From assembly GCF_019218635.1 (NCBI RefSeq), contig NZ_JAHUZB010000009.1, positions 19,950 to 83,949 on the forward strand: a stretch of DNA of 64,000 nucleotides. The letters are read 5' to 3'. The translations under genes and the position numbers were made by a program. A model generated the notes under the pieces. The model searched no databases. It worked only from the letters and a program-made list of their open reading frames with translations, and had not been told where the DNA came from. Shown here piece by piece: positions 44,701 to 50,886 of this stretch. The DNA is from Enterococcus alishanensis (GTDB lineage Bacteria; Bacillota; Bacilli; Lactobacillales; Enterococcaceae). The number at the start of each line of letters is the position of its first letter. Position 1 is the first letter of the stretch.

Positions 44701-45219
44701 AAGAGAAAGTGTATCATCCAGCATATAAGTCTCAGGATCATCTTCTCCAAAAGTCCCTTCTACCATCGGTGTTTTATCATTCACGGCAGCTGGTTCAATA
44801 CCATGGACTTTTGCAGCCTTTGCACGCAATGCATCACTAATGTCGTCAGAGGCTACCTCATCTGCTTCACTATCACTTTGTGCTTCAACCTCACTGTCAG
44901 CAACTTCTTTATCCGAATCGCTGGTAGCTTTAGTGGTTGCTTCTTTTGCATCCTTGTTGGTGGAGCTGGTGGTATTTGTCGTACCTTGTGCTTTACTTTC
45001 AGATGAACTACTTGAACCGGTTTCTGTGGTCGGGGTATCCGCTGGAACATCTTTGTTGATAATTGATTGGGCGGCGACTGTCGGTTCATCAGTGATTGTC
45101 GGCATCGTTGCCTCTGTATCTGTTAAGGGATCGATCGTCTCTGCGAATATCGTTGGCGCAGGAAAGCTCGATCCTAGGATCAACAAGGTACAGACACCTG
45201 TCAGTATTTTTTTAATCAT
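35716..45219 (-). CDS. Giant nine-module leucine-rich-repeat WxL surface protein
   Basis: 3167 residues. A signal peptide (MIKKILTGVCTLLILGSSFP) and a Ser/Thr/Asp-rich stretch (to about 150) lead to nine modules. Each has a cap (LREGxxxxYDLDxxLAxxLR...WSGxxKPxNxITDLDMExL), internalin-type leucine-rich repeats (LTSLDVSNNKISDISSL) and a beta domain ending FTGTIxFxEYxGxxL. Near 2800-2950 there is a DUF11-like domain; the C-terminus is a WxL domain with GWSLSASLS and SWSLDNTP. WxL domains bind peptidoglycan. The start overlaps the LPQTG gene by 8 bp. Among the largest LRR-WxL proteins I would expect. Confidence 0.88.
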   Translation of the reverse strand: MIKKILTGVCTLLILGSSFPAPTIFAETIDPLTDTEATMPTITDEPTVAAQSIINKDVPADTPTTETGSSSSSESKAQGTTNTTSSTNKDAKEATTKATSDSDKEVADSEVEAQSDSEADEVASDDISDALRAKAAKVHGIEPAAVNDKTPMVEGTFGEDDPETYMLDDTLSLALRSSGMNITISGGLWSGDLKDPGKLTIGDMKTLQVVIVSDGGHPPVFSLVRDLIGLEYAINMDELDCSMNDLTSLDLTKNLKLSKLNCRSNKITDFSLYNNGANIESLSCFGNKIADFTKVIQAQEIYADRQEITIPLSDVKVDAENKLKIIDTIKISDNIDLTTATYTPNSSSSNSEKEATIEGNTMNFENISKQTLSEGSILYDSDESTTNSGFFMYACTITFEDYNPQLLSEGDNSLEYSIDKNLSTALRAQSGWDGYRKNAGELTVDDMVTLTEAAVSYRNLQSIKGLEFATNLTELNCSNNQLTSLEQLKGLPLVDLNCRDNQLTSLEPIKDLPIEVLDFSKNKVSDVSCLFTSKTLDRVTGSNNSVSDISGFSGLSSLYMGSQSITIPVETWSAIEDQKLVLNNLRTTGETDRMTIVETTYPQPSGSTISWDGDQITFSGYTRRDLSGGIYYTFEYDSAKLTGAETIEFYGRLVLEADDNHYLFEGLEGEGQAGIDSKLAEILRTDKAATNDGGPWSGFKKPVNNITAADMENLTSVDVSGKELTSLFGMYHAKNLIKFKANNNQLTSLNHLLTTTLLEEINVDDNQLTSLNFGYFAEDLATKRISANNNQLTNLDDLAGMTKLEEISLNDNQLTNLDGLTDMTTLEEISVNDNQLTNLDHLANNTSMKRLSVKNNKIIDIKTVEGFSELEVADLQGQRIQSRYRPQFTIRRFNDDFVNYFARLNVLGTADHTNYAFSVRRSDNSIEPDASASVSVPNSVNFTALRRSAFNNGTTLYFERDKNILADNITFTGNISFLEYTGTVLREVDDYLSYSDTINTKFAELLRTNSDLTNDGEAWSGDGKPVNRLTDLDMEALTSIDVSNSDLTSIQGIEFAAFLKSFKANNNDIGRVDLRQVDLTGNKELETLELNHNSLTTLDLKNQTKLTSLDCGSNQMTNSQIFSGLTNLTTLKIGGNSFDNFDGISGLTDLTTLAVNDSKLSDLDILNDFPNLKSLDISNNQLSDISKVSDLKNLTTLNADKNQIKDITSIDQMSNLKDATLDDQLLQPPYPRFWKDGDQFKATIDYLKMNVSNGVTFTADTDNASGVSVKTEGNNIIATSGSKVSLDGQTIYFKRTGKGISFSGTLEYSEATLSEGRPNDGSNGDYDIDADFAEAIRKGSGHIVTSDLTPWSGREKEANTLTREDMEAITALAVNDLGLDSVKGLNFAKNLEHYTGVNNNLTNLDDFRENSNLTFIYIVRNKIADITGIPFKDGTIDASAQIISMDFPDFKKQSDGTYKATIDLLKIPNMSSSPWTSEQYILSDMNEDSPVTASKEAGSNKLVLTSATFPKLDQIYLEFLWRGPNRTFAGAINIESEEFLTEGSPGDIEPYDIDATLAQALRSGEAEVTTVSSNPWSGKDKPADRISKRDMADILSIKAVNQNLVSLYGIEHATNLQTINVNQNKLTSLNELKSNAELTAIDANENQINDISVIGGLTKLTTVNAKDQAFTVDYYPTFTADGANYKTTVDPLKMPTGYSVESAKIVDETQNKKATIKPNGAAIDVTGLMRSILNGHQLNFSVTQPMNPAVSFNGNISFAAYAGTKLIEGSENSGHGFDLHTNLATRLRDKKINGVTIAGGGEWVGKEKARNQITDLDMEELIGIYIRPSNMSSLKGIEYATNITSLSAYQNAITDVNLTKNIKLTSLNIGRNSLTSIDLTQNTALTALDVSINSLQSIDLSKNTELISFQGQSNSSLKTIDFSKNTKLTTINTGSTGLTEIDLSMLPDLADVRVYSCDNLERMIFGEGNTKAMTTLFCRSNPKITEVEGINFLTNLTTLQFYANNISDIDSLSDLKNLTTLNISQNQISDISSLSGMTELTSLNVSNNKISDISSLSAKPKLTTLNASNQQIQVDIPRFDLSKGTGIVDVLTTTNGTGLTANLVASDLEGATVTNTADSDDITIGGVAARDFAGQSITFEYAGASLGEGATTADTKTFDGTITFNEYTGRKLIEGVPDASGNEDYDLNKILADRLRKNSADWTTNTGLWSGTNKPTNEITDLDMEELITITVAGGSGSARGNLTSIKGVNFATNITSLNARYHRITKVDLTNNTKLSNVVLRQNQLKTIDLSNNTDLTRLEIDNNQLEVLDVSNNKELTELIIHVNKISDISSFKNLTKLVSLNAHENQISDISSVSELTMLNYLNINTNQVSEVPSLEKLTSLTTLTLRNNQIRDLTNVEALKNQTTVNLTANLSNQTFKLAYPTFTEVEGKYTTAIDHLKMTDSSTLSATIADSDAEITYDASQIIITGSSRSVLNGKTISFERNTTGITFTGTIDFDEYAGTALREGPTDLYPTDYDLDTNLGDLLSKEKNPWNKANVTNLGNAWSGLKKGKHEITDLDMEQLTLINGAGVSSNYGNLTSLKGINYAINLKKLNVDRNQLTDVDVTKNLVLDEITLIYNRLETIDVTQNKALSTLLMSDNKIQGTIDTSQNENLTILNVYNQTDEKLEDKNNLTSLDLDNNKKLKELNVGNNPNLKKVTLNNKDNFDHLVIYNTGLTELDLSNTPNLKYLNASNNQISDISGFINLTKLATMNVSNQKLTTSIPLIDGTKKAEVDLLKTTAGSILTTSRNSTNLITPEAEYGSVGDKAVLSNVTRSSLSGKSYNFSYSNLQEGATSGTKSFNGTVTFDKASDTNQTLEADKTKAEIGETVGFSWNVYSIGDIDMKDVQAKLDLPEGLAVDAESIKVTNGTAITPPADFNNEISIGDIVKGASATITFNATVQDTEVLKWLTTTGTVTWADTTGDATRFTSTATTKVQVKDDQQSYTPSNEGLAITSVPAGFNFGYRSRSDKEALYPLRESDYQYNTKVPQNGFYVRVQNNQSTNSGWSLSASLSNFSNQQGIMPFGNGTSLNFSSMSIKNVLQPDTEDEIFNDSPTGIPTTVGTTELASGGSPQRLTSADQAQGAGTWQLQIPFNGVELQLPSNAGKTGEKYNATVSWSLDNTP

Positions 45220-45538
45220 CAGTGGCCTCCTTTCTCAAACGTGAGAATAGGAACAACCAAAAACTTGCCAGTACGCAGCCGAGACCGATGATCTGCCATT
45301 GATTAAATGTCCCACCGGTCTGAGGAAGTCGTCCCCGACTGACTGGTGTCCTACTTACATTAATGGTTAGCGGAATCACATTGTTTCTTTCCGCTGGCTC
45401 TGGCGGTGGTTGCGGACTCGCCTCACTGAAAGTAATCCCAATCGTGTCTTGCCATTGGGCAGCAAAGGATTGGGTAGGAAGTACCGTCATACCTATACAA
45501 GCAGCCAGTACTAGCCAGCTTTTTTTTCTTTGCCTCAC
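45212..45538 (-). CDS. Small LPQTG-anchored protein of the WxL operon
   Basis: 108 residues from GTG 45538, chosen because AAAGGAG (45555-45549), inside the end of the previous gene, is ten bases upstream; ATG 45565 is the alternative. A signal peptide (SWLVLAACIGMTVLPTQSFA) is followed by a short mature part with a proline-rich segment. The C-terminal sorting signal is LPQTGG, a hydrophobic helix and SRLRKEATDD. Such small LPXTG proteins are a fixed part of enterococcal WxL loci. It overlaps genes on both sides. Confidence 0.8.
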   Translation of the reverse strand: MRQRKKSWLVLAACIGMTVLPTQSFAAQWQDTIGITFSEASPQPPPEPAERNNVIPLTINVSRTPVSRGRLPQTGGTFNQWQIIGLGCVLASFWLFLFSRLRKEATDD

Positions 45539-45543
45539 ACCCC

Positions 45544-46605
45544 TCACTCTCCTTTTATCTGCCATCGACGCTGGCGTCTAAACAGATAGAAAACTAATCC
45601 AAGCCATATCACAAATAATCCTGCCGCAATCCACAGTACCCAACCGGGTATCAATATTTTGTAGACTGTTTCCCGATTGATCTTCGCCGCTCGATTCCCA
45701 CTGACGGTGAACTCTTCTTCCCATTCCCAAGTCCGACCTGCACCTTCTGCTTTTCCAGTAAAGACATAAGTCCCAGCTGAAAAATTATTCAGATCAAGGG
45801 GTAATTGGAAGTCAAAATTAGAATTCGGTGCCACTGCAAAGTTGGTCTGACGATTGCTGACGATCGTATCTGATTGTCCTCGTCGTCTGACTTGCCCTTC
45901 GATCACCATTTCTTGCAAGACTTTCGGTTGGTCATTTTGGATATTTGCTGCAATGACTTTTCGACCATTTGATAGTTTTAAATTAACGTTCTTTAATTTC
46001 AAATCCGCACCTAAGTTAAAACGCTCTCTATCTTCCGTCAACATCAATGCGATCGTATAGCCATACTCCGAACTCAATGCTGCCTGTCCGGCTTGTTGCG
46101 TCCCGCCATCTCTGTCAACGAATCGTAACGATCCTAATTTCACCCCAGTAAAATTTTCTGCTGGTGGCTGGATCGTATACTCGATCGTTTTTTCCTCATA
46201 GTTGGCGACGGTGACTTCGGTCTGTCCACCATTGATGGTCACCAGATCCGTCACTGGATTTTTTAGGCTTTCATCTAGTTTAGGATTCACTCTCGTGTAA
46301 TCGATCGATCCTCCCGAACTACTGACCGCATTATGTACGGTTAAGTGAACAGTCGTGGCTGCCTCTTGAGTACTTCTTACTTTCACCTGAATCACTTGCG
46401 GCGTATCAGGCTCGATCCCTAAATAAAAATAGGTCTTCATGACATCCACTTGATTATCTGGAATCACTGCTTCTACAGTAAAACCTGTCGCTGACTGTGC
46501 ATCAGATTCATCTGCCGCTTGAACTTGACTCGGAAACAACCAGACACAACTGACCAGAACTAGGAGGATGACTCCTCGAAATGTTGCTTTGTAATTATTC
46601 ATCAT
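45544..46605 (-). CDS. DUF916/DUF3324 WxL-partner membrane protein
   Basis: 353 residues. Signal peptide, then the DUF916 domain (FTVEAVIPDNQVDVMKTYFY, LGIEPDTPQVIQVKVRSTQE, NFTGVKLGSLRF) and DUF3324 (LNLGADLKLKNVNLKLSNGRKVI, PNSNFDFQLPLDLNNFSAGTYVF), a C-terminal helix (ILIPGWVLWIAAGLFVIWLG) and a basic tail. The family, recently renamed WxL-interacting protein, binds peptidoglycan and WxL proteins at the cell wall. AGGAGG is too close to ATG 46605, so 46602 is equally possible. It is essential to the proposed surface complex. Confidence 0.9.
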   Translation of the reverse strand: MMNNYKATFRGVILLVLVSCVWLFPSQVQAADESDAQSATGFTVEAVIPDNQVDVMKTYFYLGIEPDTPQVIQVKVRSTQEAATTVHLTVHNAVSSSGGSIDYTRVNPKLDESLKNPVTDLVTINGGQTEVTVANYEEKTIEYTIQPPAENFTGVKLGSLRFVDRDGGTQQAGQAALSSEYGYTIALMLTEDRERFNLGADLKLKNVNLKLSNGRKVIAANIQNDQPKVLQEMVIEGQVRRRGQSDTIVSNRQTNFAVAPNSNFDFQLPLDLNNFSAGTYVFTGKAEGAGRTWEWEEEFTVSGNRAAKINRETVYKILIPGWVLWIAAGLFVIWLGLVFYLFRRQRRWQIKGE

Positions 46606-46613
46606 TTCCTCCT

Positions 46614-46645
46614 AAAAAAAGGGGAAAAAACGATGTTTATTCCCC
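46614..46645 (-). other. Hairpin with T run between the WxL and DUF916 genes
   Basis: On the minus strand AAGGGGAA and TTCCCCTT pair and a T run follows. It has the form of a partial terminator or attenuator that would make the first gene's mRNA more abundant than the rest. Confidence 0.55.
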
Positions 46646-46662
46646 TTGGGTTTTTGTGTGGT

Positions 46663-47343
46663 TTAAACTAGATCATTTAATGACCAAGTGATTGTGCCTT
46701 TGTATTGACCTGCGTTCGCAGTATCTGCAATAACATTTAATCTAATGTTTGACATTTCTAACGCTGAATAACCCTCTGTAGAAGAAGCGCCAGATGTCCC
46801 ATCTCTTAATAATTCTACTGGAAAACTTTGACTACCACTCGCTTGATTAAGCGTAACATTAGGAGTTGTTGCTATAGCTGTCGAATTGCTTTGATTACTA
46901 ATAGCACCATTCGCAGTTGGTGGTGTCATCCCATCACCAGTTAGGTCATTGTAATCTCTCGATGTTCCAGTAAATAGTAATTGAGCACCTGATAAAATAT
47001 CTGAAGAAGTAGCCACATTTGTAATCTGGCTAAGATTTGCTGACAACGCCCATTGATTTCCTACTACTTCATCCCGACCCTCTTGAATAACAATATAGGC
47101 ACTATCGGACTTGTTAAAAACTCCATTCGAACCAGTTGGAGCAGCATTATTCGCACCAAAATCAAAAGCATTTGTTACTGGAATATGTCTGAATTGTAAT
47201 GTTCCTGGAATTTCTGGCTCCGCAAATCCAATCGTTGCATCCGATGATCTCTCTTGTGTTGCTGCAAGCGCTGTCGTTCCCGATAAACCTAATCCTAATA
47301 CACTGACACTCGCCAATAAACCTGCCAATACCTTTCTTTTCAT
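46663..47343 (-). CDS. WxL-domain surface protein
   Basis: 226 residues with a signal peptide (MKRKVLAGLLASVSVLGLGL, then SGTTALA). The whole mature protein is a WxL domain with both motifs: NQWALSANLSQ near residue 102 and GTITWSLNDLV at the C-terminus, plus LQFRHIPVTNAFDFG. WxL domains attach non-covalently to peptidoglycan. AAAGGAGAG precedes the ATG. First gene of the operon and probably the most abundant product, given the hairpin that follows. Confidence 0.9.
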   Translation of the reverse strand: MKRKVLAGLLASVSVLGLGLSGTTALAATQERSSDATIGFAEPEIPGTLQFRHIPVTNAFDFGANNAAPTGSNGVFNKSDSAYIVIQEGRDEVVGNQWALSANLSQITNVATSSDILSGAQLLFTGTSRDYNDLTGDGMTPPTANGAISNQSNSTAIATTPNVTLNQASGSQSFPVELLRDGTSGASSTEGYSALEMSNIRLNVIADTANAGQYKGTITWSLNDLV

Positions 47344-47519
47344 GTTAAATCTCTCCTTTTATTTTTTTATATTAAATGACCTGAGCCATTTGATATCTTT
47401 TTCTAACAAAAAACCTTAAACTTGTATGTGACGCGCTTGTTATGGCAGCCACTTATTTTTTCCTAGTCGTAACAAAAACAAGAAAACAGTTATAAAGTCT
47501 TTTGTAGCAAGGAGTCTAT

Positions 47520-47542
47520 TTATTGACGGCTGACTTTGACGG
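47520..47542 (+). repeat. TTGACGG paired direct repeat, left copy
   Basis: TTATTGACGGC with TTGACGG at 47523-47529 and 47536-47542, period 13. The second copy lies at 48841-48863, in the same orientation, on the other side of the integrase gene. Confidence 0.7.
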
Positions 47543-47650
47543 CTTTGGCTTTTTTTTGAAATCAAATAAATAACAATATATATAGTGAAATCTATTTTTT
47601 GATTGGTATTAATATCAATATATTTTCAAGAATTATTAACAAGTCGTTGT

Positions 47651-47708
47651 TAGCGCTTACTTAAAAAATCCAAAAAAAGCTTCAGAATTCACTAAAAAGT
47701 AAGCGTTA
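47651..47708. repeat. Inverted repeat at the 3' end of the integrase gene
   Basis: TAGCGCTTACTT (47651-47662) and AAGTAAGCGTTA (47697-47708) match in 11 of 12 positions with 34 bases between them. It ends five bases after the integrase stop, so it may be the terminator or part of an attachment site. Confidence 0.5.
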
Positions 47709-47712
47709 TCAC

Positions 47713-48819
47713 CTAGGCGCTTTTATATTCTAATCCTTGAATCACAGCTCTTCTTTGTTCTAATAGAGAATCAGTATAAATGTCTAGAGTCATCTGGGTA
47801 GAAGCGTGTCCCATCATGGCACTAATGGATGAAATATCTGAAGACGACTCTAGGCAACGGGTCGCAAAAGTATGGCGCAATTGGTGGAAATGGATGTTTT
47901 CTAAGCCCGCCATTTTTCTGATGCAATGAAAATGATACGTCAATAAACGAGGTTCACAGGCTTTTCCTCTGACACTTAATATGTAAGGACTATTTGTCGT
48001 TTTTTTCATTTTTTCCAATAATTCTCTGACTTCACTCAACATGGGGATTATCCGATGAGAAGCCGTTGTCTTAGCCGATCCTAAGCTCATCTCGGTACCT
48101 TGTCCTTGGTTATTTGCGATTCGTTGATATGTATGATTTACCGTAATGATATTTTGTTCAAAATCAATATCTTCCCATCTTAAACCAGCGATCTCACCAA
48201 TTCTTAGTCCTGCATCCAAGGCAAATATGACCGCTTTTCCTTTATCGTCATCATAATTTTCAACCGCATTTTTTAGTGCATGCTCTTCTTTTTGTGATAG
48301 TGCATGAACTTTTTGTGGTTGTATTTTTATTTTCGGCATCTCTTGAACAAGGTCTTCTGACACGATTTTCTTTGCAACCGCATGGCGCAGGGTTTTATTT
48401 AGTATCCGCAAAATGACGGTACAGGTACTGTTAGACAAACCCATTTCTTGCCATTTGACGGTGATTTCCTTTAAAAAAGATTCAGTTATTTCATATAAAG
48501 AAGTCTTTCCCATGAAGGGTAAAAGGTAGCGCTTAATTTTATAGCGATAACTTGCCACAGTCGAAGGTTTCAAGCCTTCAAAGATCTCATGACCGGTATA
48601 GTCGATCCATTCTTGATAAGTTACCGTGCTTTCTCCGTATAGTTGGCGCATCTTTTCTGTCTTTTTCCTTAATGGCACTAATTTTTCTGCTACTTCCTCA
48701 AAAGATTTTCCATAAATGTAACCATATTTAATCTGTCCATTGAGCTTTCGATTTATTTGATAACGACCCTCCCATCTTCCATCCTTTCTTAGGTAAATAT
48801 TATTTCCTTTTGCTGTCAT
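47713..48819 (-). CDS. Tyrosine recombinase/integrase
   Basis: 368 residues. N-terminal AP2-like arm-binding segment (YLRKDGRWEGRYQI), SAM-like core-binding domain (residues about 60-170) and catalytic domain with LDAGLRIGEIAGLRWEDID (Arg), FHQLRHTFATRCLE (His-x-x-Arg), MMGHAS (His) and LDIYTDS (Tyr nucleophile), all intact. It resembles integrases of Tn916-type elements and phages. No excisionase or other element genes are nearby. AAAGGATG lies upstream. It lies directly upstream of the WxL operon between two TTGACGG repeat pairs. Confidence 0.88.
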   Translation of the reverse strand: MTAKGNNIYLRKDGRWEGRYQINRKLNGQIKYGYIYGKSFEEVAEKLVPLRKKTEKMRQLYGESTVTYQEWIDYTGHEIFEGLKPSTVASYRYKIKRYLLPFMGKTSLYEITESFLKEITVKWQEMGLSNSTCTVILRILNKTLRHAVAKKIVSEDLVQEMPKIKIQPQKVHALSQKEEHALKNAVENYDDDKGKAVIFALDAGLRIGEIAGLRWEDIDFEQNIITVNHTYQRIANNQGQGTEMSLGSAKTTASHRIIPMLSEVRELLEKMKKTTNSPYILSVRGKACEPRLLTYHFHCIRKMAGLENIHFHQLRHTFATRCLESSSDISSISAMMGHASTQMTLDIYTDSLLEQRRAVIQGLEYKSA

Positions 48820-48840
48820 AAAATAATCATCCTTTCTCTT

Positions 48841-48863
48841 TTATTGACGGCGCAGCTTGACGG
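48841..48863 (+). repeat. TTGACGG paired direct repeat, right copy
   Basis: TTATTGACGGC with TTGACGG at 48844-48850 and 48857-48863, period 13, just upstream of the integrase start. Same arrangement as 47520-47542. Confidence 0.7.
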
Positions 48864-49412
48864 TTTAAAAAAACAATTTTAATATTCCGTTTTTTAACAT
48901 AAATAAGCCACAAAAAATCATTTTAATGGATAAAACTAACATTATAAAGACATTATTTAAATAATTTCCAAGGAAATAAATTATTTAATGTTGAAACTGA
49001 TCATCATTTATAATATAATTTATGTGAAAAGAATAATGCTTTAAAAATAGTCTCAAAAAGCACTTTTTTCCTGTTTTTGTTACAATCAAGATACGTTTTA
49101 TAAATAACAATGGAAATTTATAAATTAAAAAAAATTCATTCACCTATAATAATATATGCAAAATAAGCCAAAATCGTTAGTCATTTTATTAAACGATTTT
49201 GGCTTATTATAATCCACTTATTTTAAACAAATAAATAAAACTTAAAAATAAATCATTTGTTATTAAAAATAACGTATCTTATCTAATTTTCTGTATACAA
49301 GTGATATCACAACCAACTAAACAATTCCCGATTATTTCCCATAAAACCCAACATCCTCAGAGCGCTAGTCTTCACGAATTAAACCAGTATTTTTAATCGT
49401 TAATATGAAGTC
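48864..49412. other. Long AT-rich intergenic region
   Basis: No ORF with a ribosome binding site. The only clear structure is the long hairpin at 49163-49207. Confidence 0.4.
49163..49207. terminator. Long-stem bidirectional hairpin/terminator
   Basis: ATAAGCCAAAATCGTT and AACGATTTTGGCTTAT form a perfect 16-bp stem with a 13-base loop. It lies about 200 bp after the stop of the minus-strand gene at 49413. Confidence 0.6.
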
Positions 49413-49796
49413 CTATCCACTTAAAAATAAAGCTTGTCGATCCCTTTTTTTCAAAATTTCCCCGAGAATTTTGATAAAGATATATAAACGTACTAATTGG
49501 TGATATTTTTCCATCAGTATGTGCCATTCTCGTGCGGTAAAATATTCTCCAAACTGATAAATTTCAACAGCCATATCAGGTGTCGCTGGATTTTTTAAAT
49601 AGATTTCTTTGACGATTTCTACTAGTGGTAATGCTAGTTTCTCAGCTGCAAGATTTCGGCGGATTAATAGCGCTTGGATGATTTTCAGGCAAAGAATTAG
49701 ATTCGGCGTGCTTCTGTAATATTTCGTCACTTGACGTTGGATTTTTTGGTAGTCGCGGTTTAATAGTTGGCGGCAAGTAAAGGGTTGCTTTTCCAT
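49413..49796 (-). CDS. Hypothetical helical protein
   Basis: 127 residues, predicted mostly alpha-helical and basic, with no membrane helix or signal peptide. Segments include RQLLNRDYQKIQRQVTKYYR and MAVEIYQFGEYFTAREWHIL. GAGGAG, nine bases before the ATG, supports expression. I do not recognise a family. It is isolated in a non-coding region next to the integrase, so accessory-element cargo is possible. Confidence 0.5.
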   Translation of the reverse strand: MEKQPFTCRQLLNRDYQKIQRQVTKYYRSTPNLILCLKIIQALLIRRNLAAEKLALPLVEIVKEIYLKNPATPDMAVEIYQFGEYFTAREWHILMEKYHQLVRLYIFIKILGEILKKRDRQALFLSG

Positions 49797-50397
49797 AAGT
49801 TTTTCTCCTCATTTTTCCTCTTACACCTAATAACGAAAAATTTCTCGAAAAAGTCCAAAAAAATCTTAAAATTATTTTTTCACTCCTCCAGACCATACTC
49901 AACTGTTTTAAAAATCCACAACATAAGAAAAATCCCATTTTATTTTCCACTAAAAAAACATTGATTTAAAGCCTTAAAAAACAAATGACGCAGATTTAAA
50001 AATCTGTTGAGTGTCATTGAATTTGGTGAATTTTTTACAAAAAAAATCCCAGAGCTAAGATTTTTCATCTGCACTCAAGGTGTCCCATCTTTTTGAATCT
50101 CCTTCTTGCGACACATAATATAACAACTTTCTTCATAAAAACTCTCTACCGAAACAGATAATATTTTATTGAATAAATAATATTAATGTCTATTGATCAG
50201 GCTGTGATCTCGTTTCTTAAAGAACTAATCCTACTGGATAATGACCGAATGATATGCATATAATATCAATCATATTCAAGACTATTTATAATCATGTGAA
50301 TCGCTTTTTTAATACTTATGCATCTTTTTCTTTGTAATTTAAAATCAATGAATAATTAGGTTAGCTACTTCTCAAAAGCATAATTTACTGTTTTCCC
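49797..50397. other. Long AT-rich intergenic region
   Basis: No credible gene. A plus-strand promoter begins at 50398. On the minus strand an AAGGAGA followed by a six-codon ORF near 50080 is too short to call. Confidence 0.35.
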
Positions 50398-50425
50398 TTG
50401 CTTTAAAAATATAAGGTGCTATGAT
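50398..50425 (+). promoter_or_regulatory. Promoter of the leader-peptide/two-gene unit
   Basis: TTGCTT and TATGAT are 16 bp apart; TGC before the -10 box makes it an extended -10 promoter. Confidence 0.6.
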
Positions 50426-50473
50426 AGATATATATCGTTTGTTATTTTTTTATCAAGAATGGAGGTGATAGTT

Positions 50474-50527
50474 TTGCAAGACAAACTAGCGCAGGACTAT
50501 TTCCTGCAAACAATAATTAAAAACTGA
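50474..50527 (+). CDS. Possible 17-residue leader peptide
   Basis: A TTG-initiated ORF, MQDKLAQDYFLQTIIKN, directly preceded by a near-perfect GGAGGTGAT ribosome binding site and ending 14 bases before the next gene. The site is stronger than that of either following gene. It could be a regulatory leader or a small secreted-type peptide, but no signal peptide is visible. Confidence 0.4.
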   Translation: MQDKLAQDYFLQTIIKN

Positions 50528-50541
50528 GAGGAAGTTAAAAA

Positions 50542-50877
50542 TTGTTTATTCTTGAAAAGAAAATAGAACCTACACAACAAATATGGAGTCATATTAAGCA
50601 ACATTATCCAGGAGAAAAAATTGCGTTCATTGGTATAAAAAAACAATTACCCCACACCTTCTTCCGTAATAAGCAGATCACTTTTTATGAAAATTTGGAA
50701 GATAGCCCATCATCTCTACTAAATCAAGGGAAGGAAATTTTATATAAACTTTCAAAAGACTACTCTGCTATAGTTTTTTATGTAGATTGTCCAAAAGACG
50801 TGGCAGAGCAGCTGATTGAGTGTGGAAAAAACTTATGTATTAGATTGACCGTAACTACTGAAGAAAAGGTTGCCTAG
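50542..50877 (+). CDS. Hypothetical protein, first of a pair
   Basis: 111 residues from TTG 50542, with GAGAGGAAG upstream. A mixed alpha/beta soluble protein, with AFIGIKKQLPHTFFRNKQIT and a central DYSAIVFYVDCPKDVAEQLI, then CGKNLCIRLTVTTEEK. No membrane helix, signal peptide or known motif was seen. The next gene follows 9 bp later, so the two form a pair. Function unknown. Confidence 0.5.
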   Translation: MFILEKKIEPTQQIWSHIKQHYPGEKIAFIGIKKQLPHTFFRNKQITFYENLEDSPSSLLNQGKEILYKLSKDYSAIVFYVDCPKDVAEQLIECGKNLCIRLTVTTEEKVA

Positions 50878-50886
50878 GAAACGATC

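Larger units (their letters stand above)
47344..47712. other. Region between WxL operon and integrase: promoter and repeats
   Basis: It carries the WxL operon promoter (minus strand TAATAT about 34 bases before the ATG), the TTGACGG repeat pair at 47520-47542 and the inverted repeat at 47651-47708. No gene was seen. Confidence 0.5.

Noticed and set aside
44840..45244. Open frame of 134 codons on the plus strand opposite the giant LRR gene
   Set aside because: It is the complement of the low-complexity Ser/Thr/Asp-rich N-terminal coding region and has no start signals.
49797..50397. Minus-strand AAGGAGA with six-codon ORF near 50080
   Set aside because: Too short for a claim, and no promoter-terminator pair was convincing.
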